64,000 nucleotides of DNA from Actinobacteria bacterium casp-actino5 (GTDB lineage: Bacteria; Actinomycetota; Acidimicrobiia; Acidimicrobiales; Ilumatobacteraceae): contig LFFE01000009.1 of assembly GCA_001510385.1 (NCBI GenBank), positions 1-64,000 of the forward strand, written 5' to 3'. The number at the start of each line of letters is the position of its first letter. Positions within the stretch are counted from its first letter, which is position 1. Of this stretch, positions 16,818 through 25,993 are shown piece after piece. The position numbers and the translations under genes are program-made. The notes under the pieces were generated by a model, which was not told the DNA's origin, did no database searches, and saw only the letters and a list, made by a program, of their open reading frames with translations.

Positions 16818-17393
16818 CTAGGACCTTTGCCACACCTCAACATCTGACGGTGTATTCAGATTCACCATCGCAGATTCCTGCACGGCGACATCAATCACTC
16901 GCAGTTGCCTGAATGCCCCGTGCAACGAACGTTCCCCGGCTTCTACCAAGCGCTTAACTGACGGCAACGCAGATGCCGACCACCGCATGAGGGACGGCTG
17001 ACGTTTCTCGACAAACGCAACAGCGACGTCGTAGCCACTGAGAAGATCGCTTCGTTCGAAGTTCTGCACCGTCGCTCGGTCAAGTCCGCCCAAATCACAA
17101 GCGGCAACAATGACATCCGATTCAGGAAATGTCCGCAGCATCGTGAGCACCGCAACCAGCGGTCCCGCTCCGGGGTCATCATCTGGCACATGCGTAAGCC
17201 CCAACGATCGAGCGGCCTCAGCGCTACCTCCGCAGGCGACCACATCACGACCTTCATCGCCACCGAGTGCGTCTGCAACCCGACGTGCGAGTGCAACACC
17301 GTTGATCTCAAGCGTCGCTTTGTCGACGCCCATACGGCGCGATGCCCCACCAATGAGAACAGCCGACACGCAGTCCTCAACTGGCTTCTTCAC
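16818..17393 (-). CDS. mobA: Molybdenum cofactor guanylyltransferase
   Basis: A 191-aa nucleotidyltransferase that joins GMP to molybdopterin to make the guanine dinucleotide cofactor. The GTP-binding signature SAVLIGGASRRMGVDKATL is at the N-terminus, followed by DDDPGAGPLVAVLTML and VIVAACDLGGLD, where the usual metal-binding Asp lies; the C-terminus has VNLNTPSDVEVW. It starts at GTG 17393, overlapping the DUF3151 gene stop by 4 nt. No other molybdenum gene is in the window. Confidence 0.93.
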   Translation of the reverse strand: MKKPVEDCVSAVLIGGASRRMGVDKATLEINGVALARRVADALGGDEGRDVVACGGSAEAARSLGLTHVPDDDPGAGPLVAVLTMLRTFPESDVIVAACDLGGLDRATVQNFERSDLLSGYDVAVAFVEKRQPSLMRWSASALPSVKRLVEAGERSLHGAFRQLRVIDVAVQESAMVNLNTPSDVEVWQRS

Positions 17394-17854
17394 GTCGCAA
17401 TTGAACCAAATTCGGAAGGTACGCCCTTGGGGTCAAGTTGAAGCAGAAACAACGCACACCTCTCCGCCTCATCAGCCTCACCAATTCTTGCTGCGGCGTT
17501 CTGAAGCGCTAATAAACAGCGCAGAAAACCTTGGTTCGACTCGGCCGCCCAACTCACATATCCAGAACCACGCCAACCATTTGCTCTCAGCGCATCAAGT
17601 CCACGGTGGTAACCAACCCGAGCTGCCGAGTATTTCCACATTTGCTCATCCACACAGTCGGTGAGCGCTGCCCATCCATTCAGGTCGCGTGGATGCCGGG
17701 CAACAAACGATGAGACTGCGTCAACGCGTGACTCGTTAGGTGACGCGAGAGCTTGCGCTAACTCGTGACGAATCTCAGGTGCAGCCTCCGGAATCACCGT
17801 TGAGGGAGGTTGGGTTGAAAGGCCAATTGGTTGCATTGTTGGATCATCTGCCAT
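17390..17854 (-). CDS. DUF3151 family protein
   Basis: A 154-aa actinobacterial protein of unknown function. The diagnostic C-terminal half reads ARVGYHRGLDALRANGWRG, then SNQGFLRCLLALQNAAARIG and EADEAERCALFLLQLDP, which is a helical, TPR-like pattern typical of DUF3151. The start ATG 17854 is preceded by TACCTT and a 6-nt gap, fitting a leaderless transcript; the in-frame extension further upstream runs into the divergent gene and is rejected. It is coupled to mobA by a 4-nt overlap. Confidence 0.9.
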   Translation of the reverse strand: MADDPTMQPIGLSTQPPSTVIPEAAPEIRHELAQALASPNESRVDAVSSFVARHPRDLNGWAALTDCVDEQMWKYSAARVGYHRGLDALRANGWRGSGYVSWAAESNQGFLRCLLALQNAAARIGEADEAERCALFLLQLDPKGVPSEFGSIAT

Positions 17855-17860
17855 GCCACA

Positions 17861-17886
17861 AAGGTAGAGGGCAAGTGCCGTAACGT
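17861..17886. promoter_or_regulatory. Back-to-back leaderless promoters
   Basis: TACCTT on minus (17861-17866) ends 6 nt before the ATG at 17854. TAACGT on plus (17881-17886) ends 6 nt before the ATG at 17893. The two -10 elements face outward within a 38-nt divergent gap. Confidence 0.5.
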
Positions 17887-17892
17887 GGCTAC

Positions 17893-18189
17893 ATGAACGC
17901 GATTCCTTTCGCTCTCGACACCAACGACGCCAAAACAATTGGAACAATCGTCACAGTTGCCTTCATTGCCCTCGGTGTTCTCAGCGCCTGGTTAATGAAA
18001 ACAATCGTTCAAAAAGTCATTCTTGTCGTGATCCTCGGGGGCCTCGCCCTCTTTGTGTATTCCCAGAGAATCTCACTGGATCAATGCGTCAATGACATCA
18101 CTGCCGCAATAAGTGCCGCCGACCAACAAAGCGCAACATGCTCATTTGTCGGGTTCGACGTTGAACTACCCGTCACGATCGACAACTAA
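17893..18189 (+). CDS. Small two-helix membrane protein
   Basis: A 98-aa protein with two closely spaced hydrophobic segments (TIVTVAFIALGVLSAWLM and VILVVILGGLALFVYS, roughly residues 18-35 and 42-57) and a C-terminal tail with two cysteines (QCVNDI, ATCSFVGF) that could form an exported disulfide. TAACGT sits 6 nt before the ATG. The stop codon directly abuts the GTG start of the MFS transporter gene, so the two are probably co-expressed. Function unknown. Confidence 0.8.
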   Translation: MNAIPFALDTNDAKTIGTIVTVAFIALGVLSAWLMKTIVQKVILVVILGGLALFVYSQRISLDQCVNDITAAISAADQQSATCSFVGFDVELPVTIDN

Positions 18190-19374
18190 GTGACAACGCC
18201 GGTCTCCCCCTCGGGTGATGACGTTGTTGGGAGCAGTCACCGTGCCGAACTCGTCGCGCTCACCGCTGCAAAATCAACCTCAAACCTCGCGCTTCGTTGG
18301 GTTACCGCCTTCCTTCCAACCTTAGAACGAGCATTTTCAACATCCACCGGAACCCTCACCGGAATTCTCGGCCTCGCAGAACTCGGTGGTCTCACCACCC
18401 CGCTCTTTGGTAAAACGCTCGACCGAGGACGCCACCGACTCATCTTCGTAGCATCGTTGCTACTCGTGACGGCCTCGTCGGTGATCGCTCTCGGCGGGTC
18501 GATTGCGACATTCAGTATCGCGATGCTGTTTCTCATTGTCGGTGTCAGCAACCTGACAGTGGCCGGACTCGCGTTTATCGGTGATCGAGTCTCGTACTCA
18601 TCGCGGGGACGAGCAATCGGCACATTCGAAACCTCGTGGGCGCTCTCGCTGCTGATCGGGGCTCCATTTCTCGCGTTTCTCATTGACCGGTTTGGATGGC
18701 GCTCGGCGTACATCGCACTTGCCGTTCTCACCGGTCTTGCGGCGCTCGCAACCCTGCGATCGCTTCCTGCACCACAACTTCGCGACACAACTTCTTCCAA
18801 GTCAATATTTGTCGGTATACCAAGAAATGCATGGCCTCCTCTTATCGCCTCGGCTGGGGTGGCTGGTGCCGGAATCAGCGTCTTTGTGGTCACTGGAGCC
18901 TGGCTCTCTGATGACTATGGGCTCGGTGTCGCCGGCCTCGGTGCCATTGCAACGGCGTTCGGTGCGGCAGAACTTGCTTCCTCATCGGCAGTAGCTCTCA
19001 TCGCCGACCGAATCGGCATTCGACGATCCGTTGCAATTGGCGGAAGCCTCCTTGGTGCTGGACTGCTCATCGTCGCCGTCTCAGATGGCTCGGTGGTCAC
19101 CGCCCTGATTGGGCTCTTCATCCTCGTCATCGGATTCGAATACGGGTTTGTCGCATCGCTCTCGCTGATGACGGAAGCGGCTCCCGACGCCAGAGGAACG
19201 GCGCTCGCAGTTGGCAATGCTCTCGGCACGATCACCAGAGCAGGCCTCATCGTTATCTCAGGTCAGTGCTACGAGCGGTTTGGGATTCTCGGAACTGTGG
19301 CGGTCAGCGCATGCGCACTGTCGGTTGCAGGAGCAGCACTCACGATCGATCGGCATCGGCGGGTTGGTCAATAA
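18190..19374 (+). CDS. MFS family transporter
   Basis: A 394-aa polytopic protein with about 12 hydrophobic segments and the loop 2-3 motif region LFGKTLDRGRHRLIFV (a G-x3-D-R-G-RR-type MFS signature). A second half-repeat is visible at ALIADRIGIRRSVAIGG, as expected for two six-helix halves. This suggests export or uptake of small molecules by a proton-coupled mechanism; the substrate is not predictable. It starts at the GTG that directly follows the stop of the small membrane protein. Its 3' end overlaps the convergent hydrolase gene by 35 nt. Confidence 0.9.
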   Translation: MTTPVSPSGDDVVGSSHRAELVALTAAKSTSNLALRWVTAFLPTLERAFSTSTGTLTGILGLAELGGLTTPLFGKTLDRGRHRLIFVASLLLVTASSVIALGGSIATFSIAMLFLIVGVSNLTVAGLAFIGDRVSYSSRGRAIGTFETSWALSLLIGAPFLAFLIDRFGWRSAYIALAVLTGLAALATLRSLPAPQLRDTTSSKSIFVGIPRNAWPPLIASAGVAGAGISVFVVTGAWLSDDYGLGVAGLGAIATAFGAAELASSSAVALIADRIGIRRSVAIGGSLLGAGLLIVAVSDGSVVTALIGLFILVIGFEYGFVASLSLMTEAAPDARGTALAVGNALGTITRAGLIVISGQCYERFGILGTVAVSACALSVAGAALTIDRHRRVGQ

Positions 19375-20116
19375 AGAACTGAATCGCTTCAGCGACCTGG
19401 CCGGGATGCGAATTTGGCCCACCATGGCCAGCACCCTCAACCTCCATCAACCGACAATTAGGCAGTGTTTCTTCAAGAAATTGAACTGCGCGCCGATGAT
19501 GCTCGGCAGCCCGCGAACCCGACATCGCTAACACCGGAGCGACAACTTCGTCGGCCCGCCACGGTGGCCCACTCCGCAAGTCGCTTAGCTCGCCGACCAA
19601 CACTCGACCTTCGGCGCGCCTCGCAGTTCTTGTACGTTCGGGAAGTCGCTCCCAAACCTTGTTGCCAACAAGGCGTCGCATGAACGCCTCGGCCGAATCT
19701 TCCGGGTTCTCCTCGGGGAAGCCCTTCGACGAATTCCCGCCCCACCAGGGTTGCCACGACATCGGCATTTCGTACGTCACGATTCTTGACACTCGTGGAC
19801 CCAGCTGGCTCGAGGCTGCCAGAACGACATTTCCCCCAAAACTGTGACCAATCAAGACAAGTGGGCCAGTTGGGAATTCTTGCTCAATGAGATCAACGAG
19901 ATCGTCTACATTCTCCGCAACCGTAAACGGGCCGCAGTGTGCACCAGACTTGCCATACCCTCGACGGTCAAGTCGTAGCACCTCGTAACGATCATCGAAA
20001 CGTCGAGCAAGACGACTCAGCCCCGTGGAACGATCAAGAGAGCCGTGCACCATCACGATCTGCGGCGCTCCCTGAGGGCCCGTGCGGGTATACCAAACCC
20101 CACGAGCACTCATCAT
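19340..20116 (-). CDS. Alpha/beta hydrolase
   Basis: A 258-aa alpha/beta-hydrolase-fold enzyme. The oxyanion loop HGSLDRSTG, the nucleophile elbow GHSFGG, a late acid region (VVAPVLAMSGSRAAEHH) and the catalytic His in EGAGHGGPNSHPGQVAE are in the family order. The reaction is unknown; esterase, epoxide hydrolase-like or haloperoxidase-like activity is possible. It overlaps the pyruvate kinase gene stop by 4 nt and converges on the MFS gene. Confidence 0.9.
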   Translation of the reverse strand: MMSARGVWYTRTGPQGAPQIVMVHGSLDRSTGLSRLARRFDDRYEVLRLDRRGYGKSGAHCGPFTVAENVDDLVDLIEQEFPTGPLVLIGHSFGGNVVLAASSQLGPRVSRIVTYEMPMSWQPWWGGNSSKGFPEENPEDSAEAFMRRLVGNKVWERLPERTRTARRAEGRVLVGELSDLRSGPPWRADEVVAPVLAMSGSRAAEHHRRAVQFLEETLPNCRLMEVEGAGHGGPNSHPGQVAEAIQFFIDQPADADRS

Positions 20117-21546
20117 GTGACCTGGACCACCCTCAACACATCGGCAGCAGAAAACGAAGCCGTGCCCGGCGAACCAGCCAGCACCAGCACAGTGTCACCA
20201 TGGTCAACACGACCCTCTTGAACAGCTTTCTCTACCGCGTACCACACCATCTCATCAGTTGATTCGTAGAGATCGACCGGCATTGGCTCAACGCCCCATG
20301 ACAACCGCAGCGATCGAACAACACGCGGATCTGGCGACAGCCCAATCAAGGTCGCCTCGGGCCGAAAACGCGCCATCGCCCTCGCGGTACGGCCCGACTG
20401 CGTACAGCACAAAATTGCGGACGCACCAATATCACTCGCTGCTTGACTTGCAGCGTGTCCAAGCGCAGCGGTGATTCGATCTTCAACCGACGTCCAGTCA
20501 CTGCGCTGGTGACGACCCAACCGGGCCGCCCAGCCTCGATAACTCGCTTGGCGCTCCGCCCTCTCCGCAATTCGTGACATTGTCTCAACAACGACAACCG
20601 GATGCTCGCCGACCGCGGTTTCGCCAGACAACATCACTGCGTCAGTTCCGTCGAACACCGCATTCGCAACATCACTTGCTTCAGCACGGGTAGGAACTGC
20701 TGCCCAGATCATCGACTCGAGCATTTGAGTCGCCGTGATGACCGGCACCCCGCGTTCGACACACTCACGAATAATTGTCTTTTGGAGATGGGGGACCTCC
20801 TCAAGAGGACAGTCAATTCCCAAATCGCCTCGGGCGACCATAACCCCATCAGACGCCTCAATAATGTCAACGAGGTCAGCGAGGGCGGCACTCGTTTCAA
20901 TTTTCGCGATGAGTTGAGCACGGTCACCTACAACTTGGCGAACTTCGTCGACATTGGAAGCTTCCCGAACGAACGACACAGCGATGAACTCGACACCTGC
21001 CGCAGCCATCTGCTCGGCAAACACAAGATCCTCCGCAGTCGGCGTTGACGCAGATAAACGCTCAGAAGGAACGTGAACACCGGGCGAACCTTGTACGCGA
21101 CCTCCGTTAATGACTCTTGCGCTAACTGCCTCGCCGTCAACCGCATCAACCTGCAGCATGATGTTGCCGTCACCCAACACAACCTGATCGCCTTCGGATA
21201 AACCCGAGAAGAGGCCCTTCACATCAACGGAAATTTCGACCTCACTGCTCGGTCGACTTGACTCCACAAGCGCTATTGACGCTCCAGGGCGCATCTCGAC
21301 ACCGCCATCAGGAAACTTTTCGACCCGAATTTTTGGTCCAGGCAAGTCAGCGAGCACTGCGACCTCGACTCCGGTGAGCGTCGAGGCTTCACGAACACGT
21401 TTGAGTCGCAACAGATGACCCTCGATATCACCATGCGACAGATTGAGGCGAAACACATCGACCCCTGCACGCAACAGATCTGAGATCGCAGACACCGAAT
21501 CGCATGACGGACCGATTGTGGCCACAATTTTTGTACGACGAGTCAC
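20113..21546 (-). CDS. pyk: Pyruvate kinase
   Basis: A 477-aa glycolytic enzyme forming pyruvate and ATP from phosphoenolpyruvate. Visible motifs are RRTKIVATIGPSC at the N-terminus, FRLNLSHG, LADLPGPKIRVE, IAKIETSAAL, GVMVARGDLGIDCPLEEVP and TATQMLESM. The C-terminal allosteric domain follows (ILCCTQSGRTARAMARFRP). It starts at GTG 21546 and overlaps the hydrolase gene by 4 nt. Confidence 0.98.
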   Translation of the reverse strand: MTRRTKIVATIGPSCDSVSAISDLLRAGVDVFRLNLSHGDIEGHLLRLKRVREASTLTGVEVAVLADLPGPKIRVEKFPDGGVEMRPGASIALVESSRPSSEVEISVDVKGLFSGLSEGDQVVLGDGNIMLQVDAVDGEAVSARVINGGRVQGSPGVHVPSERLSASTPTAEDLVFAEQMAAAGVEFIAVSFVREASNVDEVRQVVGDRAQLIAKIETSAALADLVDIIEASDGVMVARGDLGIDCPLEEVPHLQKTIIRECVERGVPVITATQMLESMIWAAVPTRAEASDVANAVFDGTDAVMLSGETAVGEHPVVVVETMSRIAERAERQASYRGWAARLGRHQRSDWTSVEDRITAALGHAASQAASDIGASAILCCTQSGRTARAMARFRPEATLIGLSPDPRVVRSLRLSWGVEPMPVDLYESTDEMVWYAVEKAVQEGRVDHGDTVLVLAGSPGTASFSAADVLRVVQVT

Positions 21547-21669
21547 TACGGAATATCTAGTGGCAGAACAACCAAATACAAACCTCCGTGGGTGTGTTCT
21601 TCATAAGACCGAGCATTCGCCGAAATCTCAGATGATGCGCAAGATTGATTGCTCTCCGAGCACGCCCGA

Positions 21670-22929
21670 TCAACTCCGTGGAATATCTCGCCAGGCGGCA
21701 CCTTTGAACGGATCCGGTTCGCGCGGGAGCCCAAGCACGCGCTCACCGACAATATTTCTCTGGATCTCGCTGGTCCCACCCTCAATCGAGTTCGCCCGAG
21801 TGCGGAGGAACTGCACAATCCAATCCCTCGCATCATCATCACCAATCTGCCAAGCCGTTGCGTCAGCACCCAACAGCCCAACTGCGAGCTCCTGTAACCG
21901 TTGATTTGCTGCAGCCTTCGCAACTTTTGAGATCGATCCTTCAGGGCCGGCCGGATGACCCGCTCGAGCCCGGTCACGCGCCCGTTGCGCTGTCCATGCG
22001 AGCAGTCGATCGGCTGTCAACGCGGCCATCAGCGCTTGGCGGACGTTTGGATTATCCGTCAGCCCACGACGCTGGGCCATATCAAGTACCTCAGCAAATG
22101 GCTTACCGCCGAGGATCTCATCACTTGACTTTCGCTTCTTTCGAACCCCTGACAGGGCATGACGTTCCGCTCCGAGCGTGGTCATCGCCGCTTTCCAACC
22201 ATCCCCCACCGCTGAGATGCGATCGATGTCAGACACCCGAACATCTGTGAGAAATACCTCGTTGAATTCGACCTGCCCGGCAATGTTGACAAGTTGCCGA
22301 ACCTCGACACCAGGAGCTCTCATGTCAAGGCCGAAGTACGTGATACCCGCATGTTTTGGTGCACTGGGATCAGTGCGGGCAATCAGCATCGCGCGTTCCG
22401 CTTCATGACCAAAAGTGGTCCAGACCTTTTGCCCATTCACCACCCATTCATCCCCATCGCGGATTGCGGTAGTTGCGAGCGACGCCATATCTGAGCCAGC
22501 CCCTGGCTCTGAAAATAACTGACACCAGCGTTCCTCACCAGACAGCAGTGGCGGCAGCAACCGGCGTTTTGTCTCATCTGAGGACCACTGCTGAATCGTT
22601 GGCGCAGCGAGAGGAAGCCCCGACCCTCGAGGGACATGTGGCACCTCCCATACAGACAGCAGCGTGAGCGCCTCTCGTGCATCGCCAGGGCTCAAGCCTC
22701 GACCACCATGGTCAATGTCGTAATGCGGAGCAACCCAACCTGCCGCCCCGAGCTCGGCAACAATCGTCGGATTATGAAGCTCGCGCTTAAGTCCCTGGAT
22801 CGCAGAATCATCTGCTGATCGCACAGCCTCAATCCACCCATGAGGGAGGAGCGAAAGGAGAAGTTGTTCGAGTTCATCACGACCCGGAAAATCATGGAGA
22901 TCTGCCGTTGGGTCAACTTCCACACTCAT
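21670..22929 (-). CDS. Acyl-CoA dehydrogenase family protein
   Basis: A 419-aa flavoprotein of the acyl-CoA dehydrogenase family, last gene of a three-gene operon with an enoyl-CoA hydratase and an MBL hydrolase. Segments are WCQLFSEPGAGSDMASLAT (FAD/substrate loop), VNGQKVWTTFG, EVFLTDVRVSD and a C-terminal FLRTRANSIEGGTSEIQRN with the GGTSEIQ signature. The family oxidises acyl-CoA thioesters to enoyl-CoA; chain length or substrate (for example cyclic or steroid side-chain acyl-CoA) is not predictable. It overlaps the hydratase gene by 4 nt. Confidence 0.94.
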   Translation of the reverse strand: MSVEVDPTADLHDFPGRDELEQLLLSLLPHGWIEAVRSADDSAIQGLKRELHNPTIVAELGAAGWVAPHYDIDHGGRGLSPGDAREALTLLSVWEVPHVPRGSGLPLAAPTIQQWSSDETKRRLLPPLLSGEERWCQLFSEPGAGSDMASLATTAIRDGDEWVVNGQKVWTTFGHEAERAMLIARTDPSAPKHAGITYFGLDMRAPGVEVRQLVNIAGQVEFNEVFLTDVRVSDIDRISAVGDGWKAAMTTLGAERHALSGVRKKRKSSDEILGGKPFAEVLDMAQRRGLTDNPNVRQALMAALTADRLLAWTAQRARDRARAGHPAGPEGSISKVAKAAANQRLQELAVGLLGADATAWQIGDDDARDWIVQFLRTRANSIEGGTSEIQRNIVGERVLGLPREPDPFKGAAWRDIPRS

Positions 22930-23663
22930 CGACCACCACTGCGCATTCGCTCCGCCGTATCATCGGGGCGACCATGAGGCATCTCGCGCTCATGAATGAG
23001 CGCAGCATCCCGTGTTCGCTCGGAACGGTCGGCAATCAATTTCTTCACGATCCGATTCGTTCCCGCAGAGTTCATCGCGACTTCAGCCGCCAGTGCCGCA
23101 ACGGCACTGTCTAGTTCACCCTCGGGCACGCAGCGATCAACCAGACCAATTCTTGCGGCCTCTGCACCCCCGATTCGACGACTTGTGAACATCAGTTCTT
23201 TCGCAGTGGAGGTACCAACTCGCTCAGGCAGACGGACAGACATCCCCCAGATCGGCACAAGGCCCCACTGCCCATGAGTATCGCCGAGGCGGGCAGTGTC
23301 ATCGGCAATGAGGAGATCGCAGGCAAGCGCTAATTCGAGACCACCGGTATAGCAATGCCCATGCAATTTAGCGATCGTTGGCTGCGGCAACTGCTCGAGA
23401 GCATCGACAGTCTCAGGCTCAAAATGTCTACTTGGCGCCTTCTCATGGCTGGCGATCGCCTCCAGGTCGTGACCGGCACAAAACGCCCTCCCTGCACCAG
23501 TTAGCACCACACACTTGACGGAATCATCGTCTGCGATGTCGGTGAGGTGCTGGCGAAGTTCGATGAATACCGCCGGGTTCAGGGCGTTGAGTTTGTCTGG
23601 CCGATTCAACGTCAACGTGGTGACGCCGGCATCATCTTGTCGAAGAACGAGAGGTGAACTCAT
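22926..23663 (-). CDS. Enoyl-CoA hydratase/isomerase family protein
   Basis: A 245-aa crotonase-fold protein. The oxyanion-hole segments are GAGRAFCAGHDLEAIAS and LHGHCYTGGLELALACDLLIA, followed by ARLGDTHGQWGLVPIWG, where a catalytic Glu is often found but Gly/Gln stands here, so hydration activity is not certain. It lies between the MBL hydrolase and acyl-CoA dehydrogenase genes, overlapping each by 4 nt, which points to one acyl-CoA catabolic operon. Confidence 0.92.
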   Translation of the reverse strand: MSSPLVLRQDDAGVTTLTLNRPDKLNALNPAVFIELRQHLTDIADDDSVKCVVLTGAGRAFCAGHDLEAIASHEKAPSRHFEPETVDALEQLPQPTIAKLHGHCYTGGLELALACDLLIADDTARLGDTHGQWGLVPIWGMSVRLPERVGTSTAKELMFTSRRIGGAEAARIGLVDRCVPEGELDSAVAALAAEVAMNSAGTNRIVKKLIADRSERTRDAALIHEREMPHGRPDDTAERMRSGGR

Positions 23664-24541
23664 GAGGGTCTCCTGGGTTGTAGGTGAGGGCTGAACGTCA
23701 CAACACCATCTGGGCTACGTCGTAATCGACCTGCCGTTGGTGGAGGAAAGTGAGTGCCAAGAACCAATGTGTCGCCATCAGCGACATCATCGATCACGCG
23801 TCGACGGGTCAACACTGCCTGTTCGCTATCTGCATCAAATCTGTCAGCGGTGATATCGGGCCGGAGAAATTGAATTGGGGTATGCACGATGTCGCCGGTG
23901 ATCAACGCTCGGCTTCCATTCGAAGAAATTGCTACCGAGACGTGACCCGGCGAATGACCCGGAGTAGCGACGAGCGAGACACTGTCCGATACCCGGTGGT
24001 TGGAATCAACCGCACGCAGACATCCCGCTGCGACCAATGGGTCGACCGATACACCCGCTATTCCAGAATGATCGTGCTCAGCAAAGTTCTCTAGTTCGTC
24101 CTCACTCACCAGATACGACGCATTTGGAAACGTGGGAACGAGTCCACCCGTAAAAGGATCTCGAATGGTGTTCCAACCGACGTGATCGAAATGCAGGTGG
24201 GTACACACCACCACATCGACAGCCTCAAGACCTCCCTCTATTGCATCGGCAAGCTGTCCTATGTGGTGCGGATCCTGGGGCAACGGTCGATCACCATGCG
24301 CGCCTACACAGGTATCGACAACCATCGTCGTCGACCCCTCAATAATCACAAACGAATGGATCGATAACAGCATGCGACCATCATCGGCTACGAAAGGATC
24401 AACCCATGGACGATGCTCATCAACAACTTCTGGCGTGAGGCCGCTACAGAGAGAGCCGTGCGGGACCGCAGTAACCCGTGCTTCAACACGACGGATAATG
24501 ACGTCGCCAACCCGCCATTCGAGGTGCTGGGCTTCCCCCAT
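23660..24541 (-). CDS. MBL-fold metallo-hydrolase
   Basis: A 293-aa metallo-beta-lactamase-fold hydrolase. The zinc-binding HLHFDHVG motif (CTHLHFDHVGWN), a downstream His in VATPGHSPGHVSVAI and the Asp in ALITGDIVHTP are present. The 24-residue insertion after the N-terminal strands is common in lactonase and arylsulfatase-type subgroups; the substrate is unknown. The start ATG 24541 has TAGGGT 7 nt upstream; the ATG at 24547 would sit too close to it. First gene of the operon with enoyl-CoA hydratase and acyl-CoA dehydrogenase. Confidence 0.9.
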   Translation of the reverse strand: MGEAQHLEWRVGDVIIRRVEARVTAVPHGSLCSGLTPEVVDEHRPWVDPFVADDGRMLLSIHSFVIIEGSTTMVVDTCVGAHGDRPLPQDPHHIGQLADAIEGGLEAVDVVVCTHLHFDHVGWNTIRDPFTGGLVPTFPNASYLVSEDELENFAEHDHSGIAGVSVDPLVAAGCLRAVDSNHRVSDSVSLVATPGHSPGHVSVAISSNGSRALITGDIVHTPIQFLRPDITADRFDADSEQAVLTRRRVIDDVADGDTLVLGTHFPPPTAGRLRRSPDGVVTFSPHLQPRRPS

Positions 24542-24548
24542 GAGCATC

Positions 24549-24554
24549 ACCCTA
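24549..24554 (-). promoter_or_regulatory. Candidate leaderless -10 element of the MBL-ECH-ACAD operon
   Basis: TAGGGT on minus lies 7 nt before the ATG at 24541. Confidence 0.45.
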
Positions 24555-24683
24555 CGACGATGGTGCGTGATGCTACGAACTGCTGGATAACCCGAACGCA
24601 AATCGACGATGCAACGTCAACTATCCACCGAATCCTCCGTCACATCTAGACTTCGTAGCGCCACGTATTTCTGTTAATGACCC

Positions 24684-24705
24684 GCTCAAGCACCGGTGCT
24701 TGAGC
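24684..24705. repeat. Perfect 22-bp palindrome, candidate operator
   Basis: Half-site GCTCAAGCACC followed at once by its exact complement GGTGCTTGAGC, with no spacer. It lies in the 186-nt divergent gap, 22 nt before the M18 aminopeptidase ATG. With no U-run it reads more like a dimeric regulator site or a leader hairpin than a terminator. Confidence 0.55.
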
Positions 24706-24727
24706 CCGTTAAGGACGTGCCGAACTC

Positions 24728-25993
24728 ATGACATCAACTCCCCACAACTTCACCATCGAGAGTTGTATCGACTTGCTCGATGCATCACCGTCCCCTTTTC
24801 ACGCCGTCGCAGAGTTCGGTCAACGGCTTCTTGACGCTGGAGCAACAGAGTTATCGCTCGGCGACGAATGGAATTCAACTTCGGTTGACGGCTTTCGCTT
24901 CATCCGCCGCGACGGAGCACTCATTGCTTGGAAAACCCCATCGACATCACAGGCGGCGCCTGACATGTTGCTTGTCGGCGCGCACACAGATTCTCCATGC
25001 TTCAAACTCAAACCCAGCCCTGACATCTACCAACACGGATGGAACCAACTTTCAGTTGAGGTGTACGGCGGAATCCTCAACAACTCGTGGCTTGACCGAG
25101 ACTTGGGACTCGCCGGCAGAGTCGTGAGCGCTTCAGGAGAAACAGCGCTTATTCGGACAGACGCGATTGCGCGAATTCCCCAACTCGCCATCCATCTTGA
25201 TCGCGGCGTCAATGACGGGCTGCGTCTCGACCCACAGACACACCTCACACCAATTTGGGGCCTCAACGAGCCGTCTCGATCGGTAGTGGAGCACCTGCAA
25301 GACATTTCAGGTCTTGACTCTGTTGCGTGGTGGGACATTTCTCTGTTTGACACGCAACCCGCTGCTCGGCTCGGAGCGAACCGCGAACTTTTGGCATCGG
25401 GACGTCTCGACAATTTAGTCTCGTGCTGGGCAGCGGTGACAGCGCTGTGTGCAACCTCACCCAGCGAGCAACTGCAGGTCATTGTGCTCAATGATCATGA
25501 AGAGGTCGGGTCAGCCAGTGCGACCGGAGCAGGTGGCCCGACCCTTGAGCAGGTACTCACCCGAATCGTTGCTGCTCGGGGCGGGACGAACGCAGATCTT
25601 GCGAGAGCACTCAGTCAATCAATGTGCATCTCTGCTGATAATGCTCACGCCCTCCACCCGAACTACCCGGATCGCCACGATCACAGCCACGCTCCAGTGG
25701 TGAATAAGGGCCCAGCAATCAAGGTGAATGTGAATCAGCGTTATGCCACCTCGTCGATTTCGGCGCAGCGATACGCAGCACTCTGCGAGGCAGCCGGACT
25801 TCAGACCCAGGTGTTCTCATCACGGAACAACATTCCATGCGGCTCAACCATTGGTCCGATTACTGCAACACGACTTGGCATTGACACGATCGACGTCGGA
25901 GTTCCACAGCTGTCGATGCACTCTGCCCGCGAACTCTGCGGGGTTGACGATCCCATCACGCTCGCTCAGTCATTTATTGCGTGTTGGTCCTGA
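24728..25993 (+). CDS. apeB: M18 family aminopeptidase
   Basis: A 421-aa dinuclear zinc aminopeptidase of the aspartyl aminopeptidase family, trimming N-terminal residues from peptides in the cytosol. Zinc-site segments are LVGAHTDSPCFKLKP, SGRLDNLVSCWAA, LNDHEEVGS and SADNAHALHPNYPDRHD, with VPQLSMHSARELCG near the C-terminus; all match the family order. An AAGGA lies 12 nt before the ATG. A 22-bp palindrome stands just upstream. The 3' end overlaps the convergent plsC-like gene by 28 nt. Confidence 0.95.
   Translation: MTSTPHNFTIESCIDLLDASPSPFHAVAEFGQRLLDAGATELSLGDEWNSTSVDGFRFIRRDGALIAWKTPSTSQAAPDMLLVGAHTDSPCFKLKPSPDIYQHGWNQLSVEVYGGILNNSWLDRDLGLAGRVVSASGETALIRTDAIARIPQLAIHLDRGVNDGLRLDPQTHLTPIWGLNEPSRSVVEHLQDISGLDSVAWWDISLFDTQPAARLGANRELLASGRLDNLVSCWAAVTALCATSPSEQLQVIVLNDHEEVGSASATGAGGPTLEQVLTRIVAARGGTNADLARALSQSMCISADNAHALHPNYPDRHDHSHAPVVNKGPAIKVNVNQRYATSSISAQRYAALCEAAGLQTQVFSSRNNIPCGSTIGPITATRLGIDTIDVGVPQLSMHSARELCGVDDPITLAQSFIACWS

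Noticed and set aside
18237-18893. 218-codon antisense frame inside the MFS gene
   Set aside because: The MFS protein has clear helices and motif; the antisense frame is Arg/Thr/Ala-rich and lacks a motif.
21550-21688. Repeated GGAATATCT at 21550 and 21680
   Set aside because: A 9-bp match partly inside the acyl-CoA dehydrogenase gene, with no third copy; likely coincidence.
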